A stretch of 5,837 nt of DNA, taken from positions 1 through 5,837 of the forward strand of contig CAJQQJ010000192.1 in the NCBI GenBank assembly GCA_905480445.1, read 5' to 3'. Source of the stretch: an uncultured Alphaproteobacteria bacterium (GTDB lineage: Bacteria; Pseudomonadota; Alphaproteobacteria; UBA7985; CAJQQZ01). Under the pieces are notes generated by a model, which saw nothing but the letters and a program-made list of their open reading frames with translations, was not told the DNA's origin and searched no databases. Both the position numbers and the translations under genes were made by a program. This document shows positions 1 to 5,837 of this stretch, one piece after another (the stretch's first letter is position 1; every line of letters starts with the position of its first letter).

Positions 1-1
1 T

Positions 2-973
2 ACCGACAATGCCGTTGCAAACTCACTGACAGCGATCGAGATGGGCGCCCGGCAAATTCAAGGCACTCTCGGTGGATTGGGTGAACGTTGTGGCAATGCA
101 AACTTGATATCCCTTATAGGCAGTCTCAAACTAAAGACAGATTTTGAGATTGGCGTTAGTGATGAGGCCTTGTCGAAACTGACAAGCGTTTCTCGGTTGC
201 TTGACGAAGTGCTGAACCGACATCCTCTGCGTAATGCACCTTATGTCGGGGATAGTGCTTTTGCGCATAAAGGCGGGCTTCATGCCTCCGCCGTCAACAA
301 AGATCCAACAACCTATGAGCATGTTTCTCCAGATCTCGTAGGTAACAAGCGCCACGTTCTCGTATCCGACCAGGCAGGCAAGTCGAACATCTTGTCTGAG
401 CTCAAAAGCTTAGGGATCGAAATAGCCCCTGACGATCGAAAAGTGACCTTGCTGCTCGAGAAAGTTAAGGAGCTGGACCAACAGGGAATCAGTTTTGACG
501 GAGCCGAAGCAAGCTTTGAAATCTTCGCTCGATCGGTGCTTGGCCGTGTTCCAGACTATTACAGATTAGAGCGCTTCAGGGTCATTGATGAAGTGCGCTG
601 GAACTCCAAAGGCGAGCAAGTCGTTGAGGCCATAGCAATGGTTGCGTTGGAAGTTGGTGGCCAGGAGCACATGGAGGCCGCGAAGGGCAATGGTCCCGTC
701 AACGCACTGGATGAAGCTCTCAGAAAAGCTCTGGATCGCTTCTATCCCGAGCTCAAAGACATGGAACTGCTAGACTTCAAAGTCCGCATTCTTGATTCCA
801 GCCGTGGCACGCGTGCCGTGACCCGTGTGGTTATCGAAAGCAAGGACCAGCAAGGCCGTAATTGGAGTACAGTAGGGGTTTCTGCTAACATTATCGATGC
901 GTCCTATAAGGCGCTTAATGAAGCCATTACTTGGAAGCTGTTGAAAGAAGGCGTTAAGCCTGCCTCAGTTTGA
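2..973 (+). CDS. cimA: (R)-citramalate synthase, C-terminal 323 residues (5' end outside window)
   Basis: CimA condenses pyruvate with acetyl-CoA to (R)-citramalate, the first step of the threonine-independent route to 2-oxobutyrate and isoleucine, in the cytosol. The reading frame is open from base 2, before the first ATG at 41, and those 13 extra residues (TDNAVANSLTAIE) fit the family, so the gene is cut by the window edge and 41 is not the start. Numbering visible residues: the GLGERCGNANL stretch carries the conserved Asn (about 32) that is a metal ligand in the isopropylmalate synthase superfamily; HKGGLHASAV (about 89-98) is the His-containing linker motif; about 190-323 is a LeuA-type allosteric/dimerisation domain, ending in the typical WSTVGVSANIIDASYKAL. 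The HKGGLHASAV and VLVSDQAGKSN wording resembles citramalate synthases more than LeuA or homocitrate synthase. The catalytic N-terminal barrel with the other metal ligands is not visible, so substrate choice is family-based inference. trmJ follows after 20 bases. Confidence 0.9.
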   Translation, partial: TDNAVANSLTAIEMGARQIQGTLGGLGERCGNANLISLIGSLKLKTDFEIGVSDEALSKLTSVSRLLDEVLNRHPLRNAPYVGDSAFAHKGGLHASAVNKDPTTYEHVSPDLVGNKRHVLVSDQAGKSNILSELKSLGIEIAPDDRKVTLLLEKVKELDQQGISFDGAEASFEIFARSVLGRVPDYYRLERFRVIDEVRWNSKGEQVVEAIAMVALEVGGQEHMEAAKGNGPVNALDEALRKALDRFYPELKDMELLDFKVRILDSSRGTRAVTRVVIESKDQQGRNWSTVGVSANIIDASYKALNEAITWKLLKEGVKPASV

Positions 974-993
974 CGTGAGGCACTTTACTCTCA

Positions 994-1758
994 ATGTCTG
1001 ATTCAATCCAAAAACTAGTTTCTGAGTTTGCCGGACCTGTCGTTATACTGGTTCGCCCTCAGATGGGTGAGAATATTGGAGCGGCTGCCCGAGCGATGCT
1101 CAACTGCGGTCTCTATTCTATGCGCATTGTTGCACCGAGAGATGGTTGGCCTAATGAGGCTGCTATTGCAATGGCTTCTGGTGCGGAAGCTATATTAGAG
1201 GCAGCCGAAGTCTTTGACGATTTGAATGCGGCCGTTGCCGATCTCCAATTCGTAGGAGCGACTACTGCTCGTGATAGAGATATGCGTAAGCCGGTTGTTG
1301 ATCAAACAACGATTGCTAAAGAATTAGTGCAAAGAACCTCAATCGGCCATAAATGTGGTCTTCTATTCGGAGCTGAGCGTTCGGGGCTTGAAAACGAAGA
1401 AGTCGTGCTCGCAGATAAGCTGATCCAAGTGCCCCTAAACCCGGTTCACAACTCTTTGAACTTGGCTCAAGCGGTTCTTCTCATCGGTTATGCTTGGTTC
1501 CAGCTTAGGCACAATCCAACGTTGGATGACGGGATGCCGACTGATGACCTCGCGTCGAAAGACGACCTTGAAAACTTCTTCGCTAGGCTCGTCCCTGATT
1601 TGGAAAAGTCTGGATTTTTGGCCATAGAAGAGAAGAAACCACGTATGGTTCGTAACATTCGTAACATCTTTCAACGGGCCTCTTTGACCAAAACAGAGGT
1701 CAGCACGCTACATGGCATTGTTGAAAGTCTAAAACGACTACAAAAATCCGCTAAGTAA
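994..1758 (+). CDS. trmJ: TrmJ-like tRNA (cytidine/uridine-32-2'-O)-methyltransferase, SPOUT family
   Basis: The 254-residue product is a SpoU/TrmH-class (SPOUT) S-adenosylmethionine-dependent RNA ribose methyltransferase; TrmJ modifies position 32 in the anticodon loop of tRNAs. All three SPOUT motifs are visible: motif 1 ENIGAAARAM (26-35) with the conserved Asn27 and Arg33; motif 2 LLFGAERSGLENEEV (123-137) with the Gly-x-Glu-Arg-x-Gly-Leu signature; motif 3 VPLNPVHNSLNLAQAV (146-161), which forms the knot and cofactor pocket. The last 65 or so residues form a charged helical tail like the TrmJ C-terminal extension, and overall length matches TrmJ. The ATG at 994 is only 13 residues ahead of the first core strand (PVVILVRP), so it fits as the start; its best Shine-Dalgarno-like match, GAGG at 977-980, is 13 bases away, which is long. 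The 20-base gap from cimA suggests cotranscription. Target tRNA and position are inferred from the family; another SpoU-family specificity is possible. Confidence 0.85.
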   Translation: MSDSIQKLVSEFAGPVVILVRPQMGENIGAAARAMLNCGLYSMRIVAPRDGWPNEAAIAMASGAEAILEAAEVFDDLNAAVADLQFVGATTARDRDMRKPVVDQTTIAKELVQRTSIGHKCGLLFGAERSGLENEEVVLADKLIQVPLNPVHNSLNLAQAVLLIGYAWFQLRHNPTLDDGMPTDDLASKDDLENFFARLVPDLEKSGFLAIEEKKPRMVRNIRNIFQRASLTKTEVSTLHGIVESLKRLQKSAK

Positions 1759-1777
1759 CTAATATCCTTAGAAAATC

Positions 1778-1806
1778 CTTTACATCTCTCTGTTTTCGAC
1801 CTATCT
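1778..1806 (+). promoter_or_regulatory. Putative housekeeping promoter for rpsD
   Basis: CTTTAC (1778-1783) and CTATCT (1801-1806) are separated by exactly 17 bases. Each hexamer matches 5 of 6 positions of the alphaproteobacterial sigma-70-type pattern CTTGAC-N17-CTATAT. Transcription would begin near 1813, giving an rpsD leader of about 85 bases. The site sits just after the trmJ stop, so rpsD may have its own promoter besides any read-through. This is a by-eye match only; the -10 element overlaps the left arm of the inverted repeat described separately. Confidence 0.45.
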
Positions 1807-1835
1807 ACCCGCCATTCCTGGGAAAGCAGGGTAGG
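1804..1835 (+). repeat. Inverted repeat / hairpin between trmJ and rpsD
   Basis: CTACCC (1805-1810) is the exact reverse complement of GGGTAG (1829-1834), extendable by a T-G pair at 1804/1835. Inside, GC/GC (1811-1812 with 1826-1827, one bulged A) and TTC/GAA (1815-1817 with 1822-1824) can add pairs around a CTGG loop. No run of T follows, so it is not a standard intrinsic terminator for trmJ. It could be a protein-binding palindrome over the promoter or, in read-through transcripts from upstream, a leader structure for rpsD. It could also be chance. Confidence 0.35.
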
Positions 1836-1886
1836 GCATGTTCTTATCCTCGTCATTTAGTGAACTACCGGGACAACAAAAAGACA

Positions 1887-1892
1887 TAAGGA
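1887..1892 (+). promoter_or_regulatory. Ribosome binding site of rpsD
   Basis: TAAGGA lies 6 bases before the ATG at 1899, good Shine-Dalgarno complementarity and spacing. It supports the chosen start, which also gives the expected S4 N-terminus (MSKR). Confidence 0.75.
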
Positions 1893-1898
1893 TAATCC

Positions 1899-2516
1899 AT
1901 GTCAAAGCGTATTGCCGCTAAGCATAAAATTGACCGCCGTCTCGGTGTCAATCTCTGGGGTCGCCCCAAAAGCCCACTTAACAAAAGATCATATGCGCCA
2001 GGTCAGCACGGTGCCACTCGTCGTAAGAAAACGACAGACTTTGGTACACAGTTGAACGCTAAGCAGCAGCTGAGAGGCTACTACGGCAGCATTGGTGAGA
2101 AACAATTCCGTAAATATTACGACGAAGCTGTACGTCGCAAGGGCGACACAGGTGAGAACCTGATCGAGTTGCTAGAGCGTCGGTTGGATGCGGTTGTTTA
2201 CCGTTCTAAGTTCGTCCCTACAGTTTTCGCTGCACGCCAGTTTGTGAACCACGGTCACATTTTGGTTAACGGCAAGCGCGTTAACATTCCTTCATACCAG
2301 ATCAAAGACGACGATGTTGTCGAAGTTAAGCAAAAGAGCCGCGAGCTTCCAATGGTTCTCGAAGCGCTTGCTTCTCCTGAGCGTGATGTTCCTGACTACA
2401 TCGACGTTGAGCTTAAAGATCTCAAGACTACATACCTTCGCGGCGCTAAGCTCGAAGATGTCCCATACCCGGTTACTATGCAGCCGAACCTGGTTACAGA
2501 GTTTTATTCTCGTTAA
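1899..2516 (+). CDS. rpsD: 30S ribosomal protein S4
   Basis: S4 binds 16S rRNA directly, nucleates assembly of the small-subunit body, and contributes to decoding accuracy at the mRNA entry region; in several bacteria it also represses its own synthesis. The 205-residue product is full length. It shows the N-terminal S4 region (about 1-93) with WGRPKSPLNKRSYAPGQHG and DFGTQLNAKQQLRGYYG, then the S4 RNA-binding fold (about 94-157) with RRLDAVVYRSKFVPTVFAAR, QFVNHGHILVNGKRVNIPSY and a conserved acidic turn, and the usual C-terminal tail ending EFYSR. It contains no cysteine, so it is the zinc-free form. The gene stands alone rather than in the alpha ribosomal operon, a common arrangement in alphaproteobacteria. 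It has a good Shine-Dalgarno site, a putative promoter upstream, and a strong terminator 29 bases after the stop codon. Nothing in the protein looks unusual. Confidence 0.98.
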   Translation: MSKRIAAKHKIDRRLGVNLWGRPKSPLNKRSYAPGQHGATRRKKTTDFGTQLNAKQQLRGYYGSIGEKQFRKYYDEAVRRKGDTGENLIELLERRLDAVVYRSKFVPTVFAARQFVNHGHILVNGKRVNIPSYQIKDDDVVEVKQKSRELPMVLEALASPERDVPDYIDVELKDLKTTYLRGAKLEDVPYPVTMQPNLVTEFYSR

Positions 2517-2539
2517 CTTGAGACGGAATCAGACGACAG

Positions 2540-2568
2540 AAAATGCAGTCCTTCGGGGCTGCGTTTTT
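2540..2568 (+). terminator. Intrinsic terminator of rpsD, possibly bidirectional
   Basis: GCAGTCC (2545-2551) pairs with GGGCTGC (2556-2562, including one T-G pair) around a TTCG loop closed by C-G, the very stable cUUCGg tetraloop. GTTTTT follows (2563-2568). An upstream AAAA run (2540-2543) can extend the stem on the plus strand, and on the minus strand it becomes a four-T tract after the same hairpin. It may therefore also end the convergent cyclase transcript, though less strongly. Confidence 0.9.
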
Positions 2569-2574
2569 CGTTTG

Positions 2575-2598
2575 CAGCACCCATTTTATGGGTTGCTG
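2575..2598. repeat. Second hairpin in the convergent gap
   Basis: CAGCACCCAT (2575-2584) pairs with ATGGGTTGCTG (2588-2598) around a TTT loop, giving 10 pairs with a single bulged T at 2593. Neither strand has a T run directly after it, so it is not by itself a canonical intrinsic terminator. It lies 19 bases past the cyclase stop codon and could form in the 3' untranslated region of that mRNA, upstream of the bidirectional terminator, where such stems often protect transcript ends. That role is inference. Confidence 0.55.
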
Positions 2599-2617
2599 GG
2601 AAAGATAAGACGTCGTG

Positions 2618-5600
2618 TCACCTAGCTTCACGCACGTGCTGGATTTCTTGGGTCGTCCTGTTCATTTCTCGCTCTAACCCCATGTCGTTAAAAAGGCTTG
2701 CTGCTTGATGTAGCGCAGTTTCAGCCGAAGCGTTGTCACCCTGTGCTTGGAAAACTTTGGCTCTGACCATGATTGACCAAGCCAGATCGGGTAACATTTC
2801 CCTTTCTTCGGCGAGCGTGATCGCGGCATCTGCCATCTCGTGGGCTTTATCTATATCCTGAGTATCAACTGTTGCGAGAACCAATGCGAGTGTGCGGGAA
2901 GCAACGATACGCGCCCAGGGTTGTCTCCCGTCGGTAGCAATTACAACGGCATCACTTGCAAGGCTGAGCGCCTCCTCGTGTTTGCCTTGATGAAGTCTCA
3001 CTTGCGCAAGGAATGCCTGATACTTGCCAAGCACAAAGTTCGTACCGATCTTAGCGGCAAGTGAAACACATTTCGAGAGATCTTCTTCCGCTTCTTGCCA
3101 ATTGTCACTCAGTATATGTGGGAAACCACGCTCACCAAGGATTAGATAAACACGAAATTGATCACCTGATTTTTCAGCAAGTTCCATGCCATCTTCAAAG
3201 TCCTCCAGGCATCGTTTCATGTCTCCAGTCCAGCCAAATATATCTCCTCGATAATACTTGGCTGCGGCTAACGTTGGCAGATGCTCAATTTTTTCAGCTA
3301 AAGCGACACTCTGGTTAGCTGCTGTAAGGGCCTCATTGAATCGGCCAATAAGCATGTTAGATACTGACAGCATGCCAAGCGCCCCAGCCTCTTCTACTTG
3401 GTCGCCGATCCCACGCATTTCGTCTACGCTGCGAGCCAACGTTTCTGCAGCTCCCTTTGGATCCGTGAAAAACTTACCTCGACCTATGAGATTTAGTGGC
3501 GCTGCCGTCAGTTTAGGATCACCGAGCGCTTCGCCAATTTCAAAGGCCTTCTGAACGAATTCCCCCACCTGACCGTGTTGTCCAAGGACGTAATGCATGC
3601 GACCTATCTGATAGAGTACTTGGCTTAAGCGGAGATCTAGTCCAAAATTTTCGGCGAGCCCGCGGGAAATCTCCAATTCGGCTAAATCACTTTGGTAATG
3701 TTCTTTACTACGCGCTGTACCGGTACGCTTTAGCGTGGCGCGAATTTGGAGGCGGGCCGCTTGCTCCGACGGCGGCATGCTGCTTGCCAATTTCAATGCA
3801 TGTTCGAAATGGGCGCGAGCTTCGACAACTGAATTCCGGTTGTCGGCGCCATCTCCGGCAAGGATGTGATATGGCACAGCCTTTTCTGGCTGATGAGCTT
3901 CGCTGAAATGCAGCGCAAGTGCTGGGGCTATGTTGTGTTGGCTGCTGTCACTCAACTGTCTTTCCAACGCCGCGGCGACGTGAGCATGAAGCTCCTTTCG
4001 TTTTCCTCGTAAAAGGCTCTCGTAAGCTGCATCGCGGATTAGTGCATGTTTGAACTTGTAGACTTCAGCTGTGACTGACCCTGATTGAAGAACTAACCCA
4101 GATTGTAGAAGCCGGTTTATTGCCCTATCGACGTCAAAACCCATTTTCTTCGCTACAAACCTGATCGTTTTGTCTTCGAATTCACGAACAATTACGGCGG
4201 CGAGTTGTGCTACAGGCTTGTTATCTCCCAGGCTATCAAGTTTTGAGACCAGCAGCCCATGCAGTGATTCAGGGATCAGATCAGTGGCTATTTCGTCTTC
4301 GCCACCGGCTACTTTATCGAGAACAGATCGGGTCAATTCCTCAATGAACAAGGGAATGCCGCCAGAACGCTCTGCGATCTTCGCGGCAATTCGTTCTGGG
4401 AGTTCATTGCGAGCAACCGTTTGGGCGAGATGTTGACTGCTCTTCTTACCGAGACGGTTGAGATTGAGTGTGCTCAGGTGTGGATGACCTTGCCATGGAT
4501 GGGCAAACTCAGACCGGCATGTCAGCAATAGGAATATCGGAGAATCAGCCAATGCGGCAATTAACCGACCAAGAAGTAGCGTAGTTGTCGGGTCGAGCCA
4601 GTGAGTATCTTCAAACACTACCAGAACTGGTTTTCCCTCACAAAGCGTCATTGGCTGGTCAATGAGTGCGTCAAAGGTTTGAGATTGGCGTTGTTCAGCG
4701 GTTAGCTCGGTTGCCCCGCCTCCGTGCTGGTTCGTTAAACCAAGCATGTCTGCGAACAAAGCAGTTGTTGCCAAGTCGTCCTGATTTGATACGGCAAGTA
4801 AACTCTTCAATTTATCGAGTTTCACATCTTCACTATCATCATCAGTGATGCGGCTAGCGTAGAGGAACTGGCGGACAACAGGGTAGAGTGCTGTGTTTAT
4901 ATGATGAGGAGAACATTGGAAACGCATACGATAGACGTCTTCGTCCGCTGTCGTGTCGATCATTTGCTGCATAAGATGAGATTTGCCAATGCCAGCTTCT
5001 CCCGAAAGCAACACAGCCTGACCTTCTCCGTCCTTAGCCAGCAACCACTTAGCTTCCAACAGTTTGGCTTCGTGGTCGCGCCCAATGCTAGGTAGGGCAG
5101 TAGCACGCAGTTGAGCTTGTAGGTTTGAACCCACTTCCGTTGCTTCGCTGACTGCGCGCCAAACCGTTATTGGCTGAGCGAAGCCTTTGAATTCTTGCAG
5201 ACCCAGATCTTCATAGTCAACTGGGTTGCCGGCAAGTTGTCGCGTCAATTGATCGGCATAAACTTGTCCAGGCTGCGCGGCACCTTGAAGTCTTGCGGCT
5301 AGGTTTGGTGTTTCTCCAACGATCGCATTTTCTTGAGCCGGTCCTTCTCCGATGAGATCCCCGACAACGACTAGACCGGTGGCTAAACCAACGCGTGCAG
5401 AAAGAGCTTGGCCTTTTGGTGTGGTCAAGGTTGCCGTGGTGTGAACGATTTTCAAGCCCGCTAAACTCGCGCGTTCGGCATCGTCTTCGTGTGCAACTGG
5501 CCAACCGAAGTAGCACAGCACTCCGTCACCCATGAACTTTGCAACGTTGCCCCCGAACTGTTTTACAGCCTCGGCAACAGCCGCTTGATAGGCCTTTATA

Positions 5601-5782
5601 ACATCCCGCAGATCTTCAGGATCAAGCAGGCTAGATAGATAAGTGGAGTCAGCTAAATCGGCGAACATGACTGTGATTTGGCGTCGCTCAGCTTCCAAAG
5701 GGGCCGGTTTTAGAGGGGGAGCTGGTTCACTAGCTTCTGTTGGTGCATCCAGTTCGGATTGCACTAGGTTGATAGCTTTCAA
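2618..5782 (-). CDS. Class III adenylate/guanylate cyclase fused to STAND-type ATPase and TPR-like repeats
   Basis: A 1054-residue, probably cytosolic signalling protein with no signal peptide or clear membrane segment. After a Pro/Ala-rich linker (14-30), residues about 34-210 form a class III cyclase domain: FADLADST with metal Asp42, KFMGDGVLCYFG with Lys82 and metal Asp86, and GETPNLAARL with transition-state residues Asn160 and Arg164. Residues about 228-600 form an AAA/STAND ATPase: Walker A GEAGIGKS (261-268), Walker B VLVVFED (386-392), an Arg-bearing strand LLLTCRSEF (418-426), the GGIPLFIEEL motif (474-483) and a helical KHALIRDAAYESLLR segment (578-592). From about 620 to the end are TPR-like helix pairs. 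The likely reaction is ATP to cAMP, but GTP is not excluded because Ala153 occupies the usual second base-selecting position. The cyclase-ATPase-helical order resembles mammalian soluble adenylyl cyclase, though with one cyclase domain, so homodimerisation is expected. The start is TTG; the first in-frame ATG is inside the cyclase core (Met39). The activating signal is unknown. Confidence 0.93.
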   Translation of the reverse strand: MKAINLVQSELDAPTEASEPAPPLKPAPLEAERRQITVMFADLADSTYLSSLLDPEDLRDVIKAYQAAVAEAVKQFGGNVAKFMGDGVLCYFGWPVAHEDDAERASLAGLKIVHTTATLTTPKGQALSARVGLATGLVVVGDLIGEGPAQENAIVGETPNLAARLQGAAQPGQVYADQLTRQLAGNPVDYEDLGLQEFKGFAQPITVWRAVSEATEVGSNLQAQLRATALPSIGRDHEAKLLEAKWLLAKDGEGQAVLLSGEAGIGKSHLMQQMIDTTADEDVYRMRFQCSPHHINTALYPVVRQFLYASRITDDDSEDVKLDKLKSLLAVSNQDDLATTALFADMLGLTNQHGGGATELTAEQRQSQTFDALIDQPMTLCEGKPVLVVFEDTHWLDPTTTLLLGRLIAALADSPIFLLLTCRSEFAHPWQGHPHLSTLNLNRLGKKSSQHLAQTVARNELPERIAAKIAERSGGIPLFIEELTRSVLDKVAGGEDEIATDLIPESLHGLLVSKLDSLGDNKPVAQLAAVIVREFEDKTIRFVAKKMGFDVDRAINRLLQSGLVLQSGSVTAEVYKFKHALIRDAAYESLLRGKRKELHAHVAAALERQLSDSSQHNIAPALALHFSEAHQPEKAVPYHILAGDGADNRNSVVEARAHFEHALKLASSMPPSEQAARLQIRATLKRTGTARSKEHYQSDLAELEISRGLAENFGLDLRLSQVLYQIGRMHYVLGQHGQVGEFVQKAFEIGEALGDPKLTAAPLNLIGRGKFFTDPKGAAETLARSVDEMRGIGDQVEEAGALGMLSVSNMLIGRFNEALTAANQSVALAEKIEHLPTLAAAKYYRGDIFGWTGDMKRCLEDFEDGMELAEKSGDQFRVYLILGERGFPHILSDNWQEAEEDLSKCVSLAAKIGTNFVLGKYQAFLAQVRLHQGKHEEALSLASDAVVIATDGRQPWARIVASRTLALVLATVDTQDIDKAHEMADAAITLAEEREMLPDLAWSIMVRAKVFQAQGDNASAETALHQAASLFNDMGLEREMNRTTQEIQHVREAR

Positions 5783-5792
5783 TATTTTGAGA

Positions 5793-5797
5793 CCTCA
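5793..5797 (-). promoter_or_regulatory. Ribosome binding site supporting a TTG start for the cyclase gene
   Basis: Read on the minus strand, TGAGG lies 10 bases before the TTG codon at 5782-5780. An in-frame TGA stop sits five codons before the TTG, so the start cannot lie further upstream. The only other plausible start near the N-terminus is GTG at Val7 (5764-5762), which has no good Shine-Dalgarno site. TTG with this site is therefore the best choice. Confidence 0.6.
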
Positions 5798-5837
5798 GTA
5801 TAAGGCCTATTTTCCCGTCTGACATTACCGAATTAGC

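Noticed and set aside
1650..1668. Short direct repeat TTCGTAACA in tandem.
   Set aside because: It encodes the NIRNI stretch inside trmJ and is too short, with only two copies, to be a meaningful repeat.
2314..2625. A 103-codon open frame on the plus strand running past the rpsD stop.
   Set aside because: It overlaps rpsD out of frame, crosses the terminator and has no protein-like family features; it is a shadow.
3258..3554. Plus-strand open frames opposite the TPR region (also 2840-3064, 3061-3318, 4170-4436).
   Set aside because: They are antisense to a continuous 1054-codon gene, lack convincing ribosome sites and show no recognisable domains.
5217..5516. A 99-codon minus-strand frame within the cyclase domain, rich in Arg, Ser and Cys.
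   Set aside because: The real frame here holds conserved cyclase motifs; this alternative composition is typical of an out-of-frame shadow.
5797..5825. Minus-strand TATACT with ATGTCA 17 bases upstream, as a promoter for the cyclase gene.
   Set aside because: Transcription from it would start only about 7 bases before the TTG, leaving the TGAGG site outside the mRNA; the -35 match is also weak. The true promoter probably lies beyond the window.
1..5837. A hidden defence island, mobile element, CRISPR array or new multi-gene system.
   Set aside because: Coding frames account for nearly the whole window. Three genes are housekeeping, the fourth is a recognisable signalling protein, and no terminal repeats, transposase, integrase or spaced repeats were seen.

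Overview
This looks like a chromosomal segment of an alphaproteobacterium. The best evidence is the stand-alone S4 gene: its product is a cysteine-free, 205-residue S4 that reads like alphaproteobacterial S4. It also has a promoter-like CTTTAC-N17-CTATCT upstream, close to the alphaproteobacterial housekeeping pattern CTTGAC-N17-CTATAT. Base composition is moderate, roughly half G+C by eye. Genus and family cannot be fixed from this window.

Layout, left to right. Bases 2-973 (+) are the 3' half of a citramalate synthase gene (cimA type), cut by the window edge. Twenty bases later, 994-1758 (+) encodes a TrmJ-like SPOUT 2'-O-methyltransferase for tRNA, probably cotranscribed with cimA. A 140-base gap holds a putative promoter and an inverted repeat. 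Bases 1899-2516 (+) are rpsD, ending at a strong UUCG-loop intrinsic terminator. Facing it, 2618-5782 (-) encodes a 1054-residue signalling protein: a class III nucleotide cyclase domain, then a STAND-type P-loop ATPase, then a long TPR-like helical region. The 101-base convergent gap holds the terminator and a second hairpin. The last 55 bases are the cyclase leader with a Shine-Dalgarno-like site; the start codon is TTG.

How the genes work together: the three plus-strand genes are housekeeping (isoleucine precursor synthesis, tRNA modification, ribosome assembly) and are linked mainly by position. The cyclase gene is convergent, has its own leader and no visible functional tie to them. I see no mobile element, CRISPR array, tRNA or rRNA gene, and no sign of a new multi-gene system. 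The most noteworthy item is the cyclase-ATPase-TPR protein, which has intact metal, transition-state and Walker residues but an alanine where many adenylate cyclases carry the second base-selecting residue.
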